A DNA stretch of 64,000 nt from Cheiracanthium punctorium (GCA_038373885.1 JAWZYV010013147.1:62001-126000); one strand, 5' to 3'; counted from the stretch's first letter, positions 12,601 to 23,185 are shown. Translations and numbers: made by a program. Notes: a model not told the origin generated them from the letters alone.

Positions 12601-15600
12601 CTGAAAATTGCCTTTTGAGCTTGCTGTTTTTAACCTCTTACTGGCTTCTTTAAATAATTTTTCTGTTATTTTTTCTTCCAAGCTTCTTTTAAATTATATT
12701 TTAAATCCTCTAAATCAGCTTTTATATTTTCAGCTTTAAATTTAATTTTCTGCTTCTTCTGCATCTCTTGACTCCTTTTCTGCTCTTCACAGTACAGCGC
12801 ACAGCTGCAATAAGCAAGCTAAAGTCTGCAGCTCTTTAGTAGCTGGTACTTCAGTGAGGTTGTTATAAACTCTCTGAACATCTAGGAAATGGGCAAATAA
12901 TGTAAAATTGTTTTCACAGTGCAATTCTCATGCAGTTTTAAAATTAGAAAATGAACAAATTTTTGAAAGGAAGATTTATAAATAGAAAATATACTTTTAA
13001 TATTACTTACAAATTAAAACATGTTTTGTGATATTGGTGTGTTTAAAATAATATAAAATGTTATGTGAATGGAATTTTATGTTACAGCCACTTGGCAGTT
13101 AAATAATTAAAAACAATCAATAACATTCAATCTTACATTTAGAGTTTGATCATTCGTGGCAGTTCGCTTTTCTGTAAAGATTCTTGATGAAAGAGAAAAT
13201 CCCCTCTCAACATCTATGCTACCATGATGTATTTATTCAGACATTTTAATAAGCTTTTCAATGGCGGGATATTTTGAGTGACCAGAATGGTTTTTAATAT
13301 TAAAAATTTCTTTCCAAAAGTGATAATTTTCAGTTCTGGAGTAGAAAATTTTAGTAAGTGGTTCTGTTTGTAAAAATTTACACTTATCTATTACGAAATC
13401 TACTGCAATTTCAGGAATTTCTCTTCTAATTTCAGCAATGTATTTACAGCTGTCATTTTGAAGTTCTGATGGCTGTAAACATGAAAAATTTTCAGCATTT
13501 TTGTCTTTTTCTTAATTATTAATACTGACAACAAGCAGCATAACGCATTTGGACACCAATTCTAAAGTTTTTAAATTTCTTTTTCAGCATATTACCCACA
13601 GTACTTCTTTTGGTAGCAAAAGATTTTCACTGTTAAAGGCATTTTTTGAAATTTCTTGATGAGAAATATAAGTGTACATATTTTCTGGCATATATATACA
13701 GTGAAACCTCTCTGAGCAGCCACCCCATCATACCGAGAATATTTGGCCGCTCAGAGGGGGTGGCCGATCTCAAGGGTTTTATTTACTATTATAAGATAAT
13801 TGCTATAATGCGTAATATAAACAAGTCTGGCACATATTCCTTATTTAAAATGAAATTTAAAACTTATCTATCTAAAGAGAAAATAGTACTTTATTTAATG
13901 CTTTCTTACATTTTTTTGAAAAATTGATACAATTTGTGTCTGTTTTAAGTTTTTACTTTTCTCTGGAACAACAATTTTTTCTAGTATGTTTTTTACTTTA
14001 AAAAGCATATCTCTAACCGGTTAATTTATAACCGCTTTGGAATTTTCGATAATTTCATTGATTTTCCCTGAAGTTGCTTGTGTTGAAAGTTTAGCTTGCT
14101 CGCCATTACAAACATCGGGAAATTCCTCGTTAGCGATGGAATTAGTGCCTGAAAGGGACAAAAATTCATTTGTAGGACAACTTCAACACCTGATTGTCCA
14201 AGGGATTCCCCATTTTAAGGATGTGGGGAGAGTACAAGAGAGATAACAGATTCAATTCCAGTTATTCCTCGGACTTATATTCGACCATAAACCTGACCTT
14301 GTTTTGCTCAAAATTACAGCATGGAGTGAGTAGAATTTTCCGAAAAATGATATGGGCGATCTCACTCGATGACTGTTTAGTGGGGGTTGAGTGGCCGTTT
14401 AGAGGGATGACCGCTATACAGGAGTGGCCGCTCGGAGAGGTTTCACTGTATATATTTATACCAAGGATGTGAATGCCAAAATATGAAAAAAAGGAATTCT
14501 TTATGAGCTGAAATTTAACATTGGTAAGTTACATGACATACCAAACAATTTCTGCCATTTATATTTCCATCATGAACAAATAATCAGTTTTAGGTATAGA
14601 ACATTTAATAAAGGAAAATAGGCTATCATAATATAATATCTTAAACAATGTCATAAAATCCAAAATCAAGAAAATCAAAATTTCATATTTAAATTTAGAC
14701 TATTCTTGGTATAAAAATAAAAAGATTGAAAAATTTTATTTTAAGGGCTAATCCTTTTTAAAATCACAATAAGAAATGGAATGAAAACTATACAAACACA
14801 AACAGAGTGTCCACCAATGTCTGGAGGCCAAAATAGTATCATTAGTAGCCTCAACAACTTAAAGTCGCCATTTTAGTTGCCAAAATAGTAGCATTTTTGC
14901 AGGAATTTATAGTTAAGAAATAAACATGTGTCATTTAGCTTCACTAATGAAGGAATGAGTAAAATGATAAATTAAAAAACTTCAAGCGTTATATCAACAG
15001 ATCATCTAAAAAATTTATTTTTATAGCACAATTAAAAAAAAATAGATTAGAATGTTTCATGAACAACCAATAACTAATTTGAAAAGAAAAGGGAGTTGAC
15101 AAAAATCAAAATCTGATTTTCAAATTAGTCGTCTGGAGTAAGGTGCAAGTAGCCAAACATTTGAAAATAGTATGTAAATGCCTTTTTTTTTAATCAAAAA
15201 AGTTGCTTATCTTTAAATTAGTAACAAAAGGCACTTTTTTTAATTGCCAGTGAAAACACTGAGCAAAATAATAAGCATTTTATGGGGGGAGGCGGGAATT
15301 CTTTTCTGTTGAGTTCAATTACAAAAAATGTCTTATTTTAATTAAAAAATATAATATAAAAATATTAAAAACTGGATTTTTTAAAAACAAAATATAAAAG
15401 CATCCCCCCCATTTCTACATTCAGATAAAATCAATCTAATCCAAATCTATATCCTTTTAAATCACAGAATTACTGTGGTGTTACTTCATAAGTTTGCATA
15501 CAAACTTTCAGATGCATTAAAATTAAAAATTCCAGAAATTTATAAAAATAAATCAAAATATGCAATTGTTTAGTTGGTAATTTCATTAGCGATATGAATA

Positions 15601-17360
15601 AAGTCGCTAATGAAAGGGAAAAATCTTCAGGGAAAATATTCATTTACTAAAAGCATTAAAAAGATTGACATTTAGTAGGCAGCCAATGGAACATGGAGAT
15701 CAGCGAAAGTTATAATTTTTAAGTAGAATCAGCATACTTGTTAAAGTAAATGCAGAAAATAACCAAAACACTGAATTCCACAGATTTCATGCCTGCAAGG
15801 AAGCTGCCAGAGCTTTATTTTTCTTACACACATTTCTGAACATTTATTTAATTTATTCCTTGTAATTGATAAAATATTTTGTAGAAATACATTTTAACTA
15901 CTTTAAATTATTTTACTTCCTTTGCACATGTTGAAAGCCTAAAAGAATGTAAGATTTATATTTTAAATAACAAATATGCCCTTTACTAAAAGCCATACTT
16001 TTATGCAAGTTGTTCAGACTGCCAGTTTGCTTTATTTAAACAAAAATTAAAGTTTTGCATTCAGAAAATGCCTCTAACTTCTCCATTGAACGGCTGATTT
16101 TCCAAAACTACTTAAATTTTTGGATCCAAAAATGGCCACAAACATTTCCTTTTTGATCCATATATACATCAAGTGCATAAAATAACAAAAACATATCAGG
16201 AGCAACAGTACACTGTCTACCAATAAGTATTTGGACACCTATGCAAATGACGATATCTGCAGACCTGAGGTACGTCACAGCCTCCGCCGGTATATATCGT
16301 GTAGGAAACAGCATCAGCATTAGTCGCATGCAAGATGCTGCGCCGTTCGGAGCTCTCTGATTTCGAGAAAGGTATAATTATCGGGTATCACAAATGTGTA
16401 CGATCCTTAAGGGACATATTAGTGACTTTTTACTAAAAATATGGACCTTAGTGACTTACTGAAAAAAAGTTACTTTTAGTGACCGGCTCTGACCCCTGGA
16501 ATACTAGTCCTGCCTTTTTCTTTTTTTAACTCTTTCTTCTGGAAAAGTGCCACATTTGTGTTCAGCAGAAAAAATAACCATGAGTGTGCATATGTAGCTA
16601 ATAATGTGGAAAATAATATGGAATGCAATGTGATTTTAAAGACCAAATAAGCTTAGTGCTGAAAATCCATTCTTCAGGATAAAAGCCTTTAGTTTTTTGG
16701 TGTTTTTAAATTTATTAAATGGGTACTACTTTCTGGATGCCACTTGTATTATGTGCTAGTTAAAATAGATTATCAAATTTAAATAATAAAGCCATTTAAA
16801 TATTTTTTATGCTGGAAAGAAAACATCCCTTTTAAAGAATTTTTCAGGAATAGAAAGTATTGCAGGTTTATAAATATAACAAAAACTGTCAATCATTTGA
16901 TTTAAAAATTTAAGTTTAGAATTCCTTTCTAAAAGTCAATGTAGAAGGACAGGTCTAGTGTACTGTATCATATAACAATTTTTTTAAAAAGTATATGATT
17001 GTATTATCTTTCACTTATTAAATTTAGTGACTTTGAGCATTGATTATTCATCTAAATGCTGAAAACATATCTGCACATATCTAAAATATGTTTTGTAACA
17101 CATAGAATAGTGAAAAGTTCAATTTAAATATTTTTATATTTGTTCTGTTTAATCTAGATCCTGGTTTTGGAGAATTTTTTATAATACCCGAAGATCATTT
17201 GAGTACTTGTAAACCATTATCTTCCACATCACCCGAGTATCTAAAAGTTTTGAATTTTGTAAAAGAAAATTTATCAAGAATAGATAGAAGTGAAGCAAGG
17301 TTTTTAAAAATACCATACAACATTCTTGAGATTTCTAAAGTCATATGTCTTATTCCATAG
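499..17360 (+). CDS. SERAC1: SERAC1-like serine hydrolase, last three coding exons (5' part outside window)
   Basis: Three exons (499-687, 9000-9140, 17158-17360) join in phase and give about 176 residues ending at TAG 17358-17360. They follow the C-terminal half of SERAC1: a GLIVKQM helix just after the nucleophile turn, then GIIFYSVPHKGS, then a V-E/D-S-A-D segment, then EDHLSTCKP matching the NHLNICKP motif of vertebrate SERAC1. His at 17196-17198 is the expected catalytic His. The nucleophile Ser of the HSMGG turn would be three residues before the first exon, outside the window. Known for the family: a mitochondria/ER-contact alpha/beta-hydrolase in phosphatidylglycerol remodelling and cholesterol trafficking. 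The two introns (8.3 and 8.0 kb) are filled with transposons. The C-terminus runs about 20 residues past the vertebrate end. The family call is from remembered homology; no search was run. Confidence 0.88.
688..1845. other. SERAC1 intron, no recognised feature
   Basis: About 1.1 kb without an exon or identifiable element. The stretch around 1124-1615 is less AT-rich than its surroundings and carries overlapping open frames on both strands, perhaps a decayed mobile element, but no family motif is visible. Confidence 0.4.
1846..1995 (+). mobile_element. SINE fragment (same family as 62225-62470)
   Basis: Contains GTTTGGAGTTTTCCTTGG, GGTTTTCTCC, then CATAAATATGGGTTAGGACC and CCTTAGAAAGTCC. The same blocks in the same order recur at about 62300-62420 after a tRNA-like B box. 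The tRNA-like head is degraded in this copy. Confidence 0.6.
2459..3199 (+). mobile_element. TTAA-flanked piggyBac-like non-autonomous element
   Basis: 741 bp bounded by exact 14-bp inverted ends CCACTTAACAGTTT and flanked on both sides by TTAA (2455-2458 and 3200-3203). TTAA targeting is typical of piggyBac (Kolobok also uses it). An internal reading frame at 2783-2914 is Ser/Asp/Glu-rich like a piggyBac transposase N-terminus, and the catalytic part is deleted. Confidence 0.72.
2783..2914 (+). pseudogene. Truncated acidic N-terminus of a piggyBac-like transposase
   Basis: ATG at 2783 opens 43 codons starting MMSDSEQLITEYNSDFESE and ending in a basic FSRKRKVW before TAA. Acidic starts of this kind are usual for piggyBac transposases. 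No DDD catalytic domain remains before the right end of the element. Confidence 0.5.
3814..3878. repeat. Perfect 26-bp inverted repeat (hairpin)
   Basis: Left arm 3814-3839 and right arm 3853-3878 are exact reverse complements, separated by 13 bp. No flanking duplication or gene is evident. Confidence 0.85.
3975..4260 (+). mobile_element. 5S rRNA-derived SINE-like copy
   Basis: Positions 3985-4065 resemble the 3' half of eukaryotic 5S rRNA: AAGTGAAGCAGCATCC (5S: AAGTTAAGCAGCGTC), then GGCCAGTGCTTGGGAGAGTGA (5S: GGTCAGTACTTGGATGGGTGA). A non-5S body with blocks such as GGTGCACGTAAAATCC follows to about 4260. This fits a 5S-headed SINE (SINE3-like). No A-tail or target duplication was identified. 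Confidence 0.5.
5490..6540 (-). pseudogene. Decayed ORF of long-TIR transposon 1
   Basis: Minus-strand pieces in order: a Cys/His-containing module around 6440-6230 (TICHYHKNKYL, KKCCDPLCIHKK), a central block at 6030-5900 (AEWNFFASAHGKNACDGIGG), a YVSAEEVQKNE stretch near 5820, and a C-terminal module at 5660-5500 (VACMYEKEWWIGKVL, then DTVWVPVSKVL). Several frame changes and stops make it non-functional. I recognise the central motif from unnamed transposon-associated proteins common in arthropods and cnidarians but cannot name the family. Confidence 0.6.
7085..7298 (+). pseudogene. Inverted second copy of the C-terminal module of transposon 1
   Basis: The right inverted arm repeats the coding tail of the left arm in the other direction: KKFWTQTKKTITSQ is the frame-shifted shadow of the WWIGKVL module and VWAPVSKVLQKLTPS matches VWVPVSKVL. 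It is there because the coding end lies within the TIR. Confidence 0.6.
8168..8303. mobile_element. Palindromic MITE, 136 bp
   Basis: The left half starting GGCCGTATTCACGAAACACT and the right half (reverse complement starting GGCAGTATTCACCGAACACT) pair over most of their length. It lies 13 bp beyond the right end of long-TIR transposon 1. Harbinger-like terminal composition; flanking duplication not clear. Confidence 0.6.
8304..8999. other. SERAC1 intron, nothing recognised
   Basis: AT-rich intron sequence up to the acceptor of the second SERAC1 exon. No element ends or coding similarity seen. Confidence 0.5.
9000..9140 (+). CDS. SERAC1: SERAC1 exon: central C-terminal segment
   Basis: Acceptor AAACAG ends at 8999 and donor GTAAGT begins at 9141. 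The first two bases complete the Asp codon left open by the previous exon. It encodes DAPRLLSLHEKF and later GLSKSILVPSDSA, aligning with the human segment between the SVPHHGS core and the catalytic His. The 141-bp length and phases agree with both neighbours. Confidence 0.87.
9179..9323. mobile_element. Pogo/Tigger-type MITE, 145 bp
   Basis: Inverted ends CAGTCAACTCGTGATTTTGC and CAGTCGACTCCCGATTTAGC, flanked by TA on both sides (9177-9178, 9324-9325). CAGTC ends with TA duplication are typical of pogo-like elements. Confidence 0.65.
10300..10320. repeat. (AT)n microsatellite
   Basis: AT dinucleotides inside the hAT element. Confidence 0.9.
11320..12550 (+). mobile_element. Tc1-like (mariner superfamily) transposon, complete ends
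   Basis: 1231 bp with exact 28-bp inverted ends starting CACTATCTGGCCAAAAGTAT and TA on both sides (11318-11319, 12551-12552). It contains a broken DD34E transposase. It is inserted just beside hAT transposase remains. Confidence 0.93.
11455..12485 (+). pseudogene. Tc1-like DD34E transposase pseudogene
   Basis: Starts MSKSKELSEFVRG, with paired helix-turn-helix segments (IADILQKPKSTVSDVI, later LGFHGRV). The DESRF Asp is at 11914, the QDNCSIHTS Asp at 12186 and the DLNPTEHLW Glu at 12291; the last two are exactly 35 codons apart, i.e. DD34E. In-frame TGA codons at 11770, 11908 and 11956 (at least one looks like CGA to TGA) and a frame change before 12186 disable it. The C-terminus is intact to TAA at 12483. 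Confidence 0.92.
12559..13650 (-). pseudogene. hAT transposase C-terminal remnant (KIAA1586-like)
   Basis: Reading the minus strand, a motif DVERGFSLSSRIFTEKR lies at about 13213-13163, the hAT dimerisation-type sequence seen in KIAA1586-like proteins. Further on are an RVYNNLTEVPATKELQ stretch (about 12880-12830) and a Lys/Glu-rich coiled tail (about 12790-12600) ending in KRLKTASSKGN. Many stops and shifts are present. No BED finger or RNaseH-like core was found upstream. Confidence 0.6.
13699..14448. mobile_element. Pogo/Tigger-like non-autonomous element, 750 bp
   Basis: Inverted ends CAGTGAAACCTCTCTGAGCA and CAGTGAAACCTCTCCGAGCG with TA on both sides. Subterminal GGCCGCTCAGAGG-type motifs are repeated inside both ends. 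No transposase domain; the open frames inside are not similar to known domains. Confidence 0.75.
16207..16410 (+). mobile_element. Truncated second Tc1-like element (5' fragment)
   Basis: A CAGTACACTGTCTACCAATA terminus with AAGTATTTGGACACC is followed by ATG at 16335 and MLRRSELSDFEKGIIIGYHK, the usual Tc1 N-terminal helix. The similarity stops about 70 bp later and there is no right end. Confidence 0.7.
17158..17360 (+). CDS. SERAC1: SERAC1 terminal coding exon with catalytic-type His
   Basis: Acceptor TTTAATCTAG ends at 17157. The exon encodes DPGFGEFFIIPEDHLSTCKP, then VLNFVKENLSR, then a hydrophobic tail to TAG at 17358-17360. The EDHLSTCKP motif holds the expected catalytic His. The tail is longer than in vertebrates and could in principle be read-through of a missed donor, but the frame stays open and the polyadenylation signal follows 50 bp later. 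Confidence 0.86.
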
Positions 17361-17409
17361 CTGTAATGTAAATTTTGTATATGTCATTTTTATATGTAAT
17401 TTTCTAAGA

Positions 17410-17415
17410 AATAAA
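17410..17415 (+). terminator. SERAC1 polyadenylation signal
   Basis: A canonical AATAAA lies 50 bp past the SERAC1 stop codon, the first such hexamer downstream. Confidence 0.65.
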
Positions 17416-18027
17416 ATTATTACAAAACAAGTATGCAGTAAACTCTTATATAAGCTGCAAAATTCTTAATGGATATTCTTACTTAGGAGAAACTCGAAAG
17501 CTCCATGTTAACATACCAGAAAAATTATTTTACTGCTGCTCCCACATTTATGAATAGTTTGCTTTATGTATTGTCCTTGCTGTCTGGATTTGCTGCTGTT
17601 TTTTTTTTTTTTTTTTTTTAAGTTTGGATGTACTACAAATATTTTTAATATTCAAAAGTATCAGATAAAAACACCAAATTTCAGCTGATGCATGCCTTTT
17701 GACAGTGGAGGAAGAAGTACTACAAATATTTAATAATTGTGGATGCTATGAGTGAAATAATTCTTCCAATAAAATTGGCATGGGATTAATAGCTTTTTTT
17801 TTACTGGCAGACATAACCTTAAGTATGTGAGAATATTATATTGATACAAATGTAGAGAAAAAAAAAGCAAGCAAATTTTATGCATTTGTGAGAATCACAT
17901 TAATTAAACAGAACTAAAACATTATTATGACACAGAGATATGCTTTTTTAGCCTAATGAAAACTTTTGTAACCTAGAGCTCCAATGTGTCACTACAGGCA
18001 CATACTCCGCCTTAACATTTTCCTCTA

Positions 18028-18063
<36 letters not shown>

Positions 18064-18514
18064 AGAAAATGCATTTCTGTTGAAGGAAATAACATTAAGC
18101 TTTCACCATCCATAAAATTTCAAGTTATTGCACAGGTTGTGGTAGCCTTGATGGTAGGATGTTGAATTCAGGGTTGAATGACTGTTTCAAATCCCAAGTG
18201 ATTAAAGGCCAATATATATATACATGCAATGAACATGTTTTGTTAAATCTGTGGAGCCATACTTTTTTTGAATAAATTGGTAGATGGGAAAGATCCCCAT
18301 CTGGTGATGCCGTAATTGTGGAAAGCAAACTTGACAATGATCGCTTTAAAGGTTAACATTAATAGCTTCTGTGTCAGAATCTTTCTCCAGCAGAGAGACG
18401 AGCACTCTTTATGTTGTCCATGGAACACTATTGTTGGGAGTACTTAATTTGATGTTGAGAAGTGTGTACTGCACTCCTGTATTCTTAAATATATGGATTC
18501 GCTATGTAAAAATA
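17416..18514. other. Intergenic sequence between SERAC1 and BIN3 3' ends
   Basis: AT-rich, no gene recognised. It includes an A29 tract at 18032-18060, possibly a retro-element tail, with no identifiable body. Confidence 0.5.
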
Positions 18515-18780
18515 TATACAGGGTGTCCGAAAAACACTGACTTAGGCTTTTATTTCTCAAATACGGATCAAATATATACAATAAATTAAAAAGTTGCATA
18601 AAATAAGGTACAGAATTTTATAGTATTAATTAAAAAATTTTCAGGCAATTATATCTAAATAAAAACAAAATTTAAATTTTTATATGACCCTCATACAAAA
18701 AAAATAATTCCCAATTAGTGAAATGTGCCCCATACATATATTACGTGTACAAAATTTTAGCTTCTTATCATAAAAAGACT
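18515..18780. repeat. Dispersed repeat copy (second copy near 37510)
   Basis: After TATACAGGGTGTCC, the blocks GGTACAGAATTTTAT and AATTTTCAGG..ATCTAAATA recur near 37540-37590 in the same orientation and order. Family unknown. Confidence 0.45.
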
Positions 18781-21221
18781 TACCGTAATTTATGGAAGAA
18801 ATGCCGCACCCACAAAAATGAGCTTAGCTAGAAAATCGTCAGAAACACAGCACCCGGCATAAACGATGCAGCCGCGATCGTTGGGGGGGGGGGGGGGGAG
18901 AGGGTGATCGTGGTCAGAAGAAGTCAATGCCAGATAAAATTCAATATTTTCCAAAATAATTTCTTAATTAATAAAAAATAAATAAATAATAAATATGTTG
19001 CATTACTTATTAGACCTAATTTATTAAAAAAGCTATTAAGTTGATCAGATATATTTCGGGAGAAATTGGATAAACGGTAAAAAAAAAATCTCCTTTTTTC
19101 TCCCCCTTCCCATAGAATGTTTTAAAGTATTTAGCACTGTTTTGCGAAGCTTGCGATTTCTATTTTCAAATAATCAGATATCAATGTTTATATTCGCAAA
19201 GGGGAATTTATACAAATAAAAAAATAACTTCTAAAAACCTTCTTGCATCCGCAAAAAGTTCGAACAGACTACCAGGTGCCATTAAAATGAAAACAGCAAT
19301 CGATGTGCTAGAAGAGGCTCCAGTTTAAAGTAAACATTTTTCCCCCGCGGATGGCCAGCTGTTGATTATGTAATGAGCTTGCTTCAGCAAATTGTTGTTT
19401 TAAACTGAATGTTGTGTAACTTCTCTTGATAGTTTTTTTAATTTATTACTTCTGATATTTATAAAAATCGATATAACTTATCGAATCAATATAACTATCG
19501 AATATAACTTATAAAAATCGATATACTATATATACATACTAGCTGAAGTCCATTGTTTACGGGTTAGTGGTAGTACATAATGCAAATTTTCAAAAAGCTT
19601 GAATCTTCATCAGCGTTGTAGGTGTAAAAAGAATGGAAATATTATAATAGCAATAGTATAGAAATGAAAATTATATCTTCTGTAGATTGTTAAAAGATTA
19701 CAGGTTTGGGAGTAACAAAGTGATTAGTAAATTTGACTATTATAGAGAACTTCTTTGTATTTAAAAAAATTAAATTTTATTCTGGTTGAATGAGTTTTTC
19801 AAGTCAAAAGGTCATTCCTAACCTGTAACTTAATTTTGTGTGATTCACTGTAGATATTTTTACATTATTGCTTGAAAATATTTTGTGCAATTTTCACAAA
19901 ATCTAAAAAAGCAAATAAACATTTTAAAAATTCATTTAAATTTTCAAAAAATTCCAATTTTTGCTGTTTCAGCCATTGCTGATCATGTTGCTAAACTTCA
20001 TGGTATTCTCTTAATCCATTAAGAAATACAAGAACATTTATACTATTTTAATAAAATCCCAAAATTATGAAATATTAAAACTGTTTAGGCATCGGGAGTT
20101 CAAACTAACTTGCATCTAACATAACTCCAAATTTATTCTATCTCATTCCCATTTTTCAAGAAATAACACAAACATGTACTGAATTTTCACAAAATCTTGA
20201 AATCTATAAGAAAAAATTCAAAATACTTTGAAGCAAAAAGTTCAAGTGACCACCAGTGACAATACAAAATTTTATTTCGCTCACTTCAGTGGTTTATACG
20301 TAATCGATAAATATTTTCATATTTTGAACAATTTTTGCAAAATCTCAAAATCTAATCAAAATGTGAAATCTCAAAATCTACCCCTCCCATGTTCCTAGCG
20401 GCACCCCAAAACTTTTAGAAGCTAAGGAAAAATCCCGCGTTGATACTCTGTATTTTTCTCGCTGATTTCTAAAAAATAACATGTAAAATTAATGCATCAT
20501 TTCTAAGGGCTTTGCTTAAGTATTGGGTTTTCCTTTTCAAACATTTTATTTATATAAATCTAGGCCATCGTAAGAAAGACAGGGCAGGTAGTCAGACTAC
20601 ATATCTTAGATCTCAGATGTAGAATACAGGCTGATCCAGGCACAGGGTGGCCATGCATGTTAAATCTGTAGGGACATATATTTTGCTGGTACATTAGGCA
20701 TGGGAATCAATTGTGAAGTAACAAATTACAGTTAATTTAATAGATTAATAGTTATACAGTGAAATAATTTCTTCATTTTATCTTTTTCAAGATGATGCGG
20801 GTGTTGCATGAAAAATTGAAAACTATGTATTTGTTTACCCTCTTGTGACTAAATTGCAAGACAGTCTTACAAACTGATAGCACTTGTACAGGAGCAGATA
20901 AGATCATTTATTGTTTGCATGAATGTTATACTATAAATTTTTTTGTAATTTGATAAAAAATAAATGGTTTAAGAAAGCTAAAGTTTACAAAAATCGACAT
21001 TTTCTTTTGTGGGTGATGCAATCGTGAATAAAAAGTATGGTGATATATTTTAATAACCAGAATTTATTTAAATAAATCACATAAAATATTTAAAAAGGGG
21101 TATTTTAAATGTTAGAGGAAACAAAATGTGCATAATAATTTTCAGATCTAATTTTTACGATTGAGCTAGAATATTAATCAATAAATCAGAAGGGGGGCTT
21201 ATACTCATGATTTTACGGTAA
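18780..21221. mobile_element. Possible element with TTACCGTAA inverted ends
   Basis: TTACCGTAATTTATGG..GCCGCACCC at 18780 and its inverted counterpart ending at 21221 (read inward TTACCGTAAAATCATGAGTA, then AAGCCCCCC) could be the ends of a 2.4-kb element. The match is short and imperfect and no coding sequence is present. A Helitron-like relic and a G17-type tract near 18882 lie inside. Confidence 0.35.
19539..20420 (-). mobile_element. Helitron-like relic, 3' end at 19539
   Basis: The reverse strand ends ACTTCAGCTAG|T, the same terminus as the elements ending at 53038 and 54239. Degenerate internal units with TTTTGAGATTTT and TGCAAAATTG motifs follow, similar to the units at 51770-52830. 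The terminal hairpin is eroded. Confidence 0.5.
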
Positions 21222-22751
21222 TATTAGTTATATCAAGCACTATAAATTTGGGAGGTACAGATACTTTGCAACATCCTCAGTCACAATTATAATCTACATG
21301 GAAAACTTTTTTTTTGTCCGCCTGAGTTCTGGGGGACATTTTTCCGGGGTATTTTTTTTTCTAGAGATTTTTTTACTGTTAATTTTTTTAAGGCTTTTTT
21401 TGGGGTGGGGGGGGGGGGGAATCCTCTTTTTTTTCTTGCTTAGTCCCATAATAATGGTTTAAATAAAATTGGAGCTTTGTATAAAACACATAAAATAGTA
21501 AAAATAAACTGTACGCACATTTCAAGAAGCTAAATATCCTCCCTTCATCAACAGTTGAAAGTTTTTTCAATTAACAATTAGTTGCGACAGGTTCTACATT
21601 GGCTACTATGTTGGGTACAAGCCTGTTGCAGTCACCAAAATGATAAGAGTATGTCTTGAACGGCATTTACATATGTGCAAATAATTAAATGGAACTTACC
21701 TGTTTATCATTCGCAGATATGGAAAGTTGGTTTGTTCTATCTTCACACTCATTATCACAGCTATTAATTCAATCCTTTTCAGTAGACACAGCAGTGTTTT
21801 GTTAAATATCCAAGTCACTTGTTTTCTCAAATTTTTATTTTTTGGAAAATGATAGAATTGATTGGTTAAAAGCTTTTCGCTTTTTTTCCATTTTAGCACA
21901 TCTACAGAATTTTCAGAAGGAAGTTCGAGTTTTAAAATTTTTAAACTACTTGAAATTAAATTTTGATATACGAGTATAATCTCCTGGCAAAACACACACT
22001 TGAGTCTGACCTGTTACTACATTACTTTCCTAAACAAGACTAGAAAAGATATTTTTCAAATGCCAAGACAGCCATAAAGCTGATCCTTGGTGACAGCGGC
22101 CTAAATAACAGTGGGACATTTGCATTGTGTTAGTATATCTCAATTTCAGTAATCTTTTGAAAACTGAACATGAGAGTTTTTAGTGTGTGGTTTTCCCAGA
22201 CATTTGTTAAAAGATCACTTGCGAGTAAAGAGGCAGCTGCCAAAATCAAAGGATTGACGGATGACTGCTAATCTGTTCGAGGTGTCGATGGGCAAAGACC
22301 TGAATGAGTGGAAAGATATCTGCTAGCACCCACCGATCTGTGAGGATGACAAAGGTTAGCAGTTCCTTCAGCTCCTCTGTTTTCTTTATAGGAAACAAAA
22401 CTGATTGATTTTCATCTCAGAGGGTTTACGAACCACTCTGGAATACGAACTACCTTTTCTTGATTTCTTCATACGACCCCCTGTTAATTTGATTATATTA
22501 GTGGAAATTCATATTTGATGCAAAGGACTCATTAGTCAAGAGAAAAATTTAAATTTCTTTGGGAACTAATGACTTGATTCAGTTATTCTCCAACAATTAT
22601 TTAGGAAAATACTATAGCATTCTGGGGAGTGAATTATTTGAGACTGAAGGAGGGGGGGGTGCAGAGGCTTGAGCCCATAAAGTCCCCCCCCCCTTGGATC
22701 TGCCTCCAAAAGAGTAAAAAAAAAAAGTGCAATATATCTAAATGTGAAATA
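21222..22751. other. Intergenic, nothing recognised
   Basis: Low-complexity poly-T and poly-G stretches (about 21309-21420, 22650-22692). Open frames on the minus strand (21388-21570, 21696-21995) have no recognisable motif. Confidence 0.45.
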
Positions 22752-23130
22752 CAGTGGTGAAATAAATTAAGAGAATTTGCATATTTTATCGAATTTCATG
22801 AAAAGAACTGAACTGAATGTAAAACCACCACTTCTAGACAAAAATGCAAATCTTGTACGTCATATGCGTAAGCGTACATGTGTGTGTAGGCAGAGCCAGA
22901 AGAGAAACAGGCTTTATAAGCGCATGTAAGTTAAGACGCATTTTGTTCACTAGCACACCTCAGTGAATTTCTTGATGTTATTTTACAGCAATTGGTTAGT
23001 TTCAAATTAGAATAGTAAAAATTAGTAAACACCAACGTTTAGATGATGGAATGAGGTGGTAAAGTGTGGGGTGGCTAGAAGCAGGCCAATCTCAAGTCCA
23101 GATTTGTCAAGTTCTATTCAACGCCCAGCA
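22752..23130 (+). mobile_element. Tc1/Tc3-like element, left-end fragment
   Basis: TA followed by CAGTGGTGAAATAAATTAAG at 22752 resembles Tc3-type ends. Downstream, VGWLEAGQSQVQICQVLFNA at about 23060-23125 matches the N-terminal helix of Tc1-type transposases (RLEAGQSQ). No right end; the fragment stops close to the BIN3 3' UTR. Confidence 0.6.
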
Positions 23131-23185
23131 TCATGCGTAACTTATGGTTCATGCCTTTATCAACATCTTGATTGTAAACAATTTC

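Larger units (their letters stand above)
9443..16498 (-). mobile_element. hAT transposon, 7 kb, with nested insertions
   Basis: Both ends read CAGGGGTCAGAGCC inward. GAATAC flanks both sides (9437-9442 and 16499-16504); an 8-bp TGGAATAC repeat is exact if the last two terminal bases are counted. Minus-strand hAT transposase C-terminal remains lie at 12559-13650. A Tc1-like element (11320-12550), a pogo-type MITE (13699-14448) and a Tc1 fragment (16207-16410) lie within it. The 9480-11300 and 14450-16200 segments have no recognised coding sequence. It fills most of the last SERAC1 intron. Confidence 0.65.

Noticed and set aside
22650..22700. G- and C-runs with GGATCTGCCTCC resembling a MITE
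   Set aside because: No inverted end pair could be defined.
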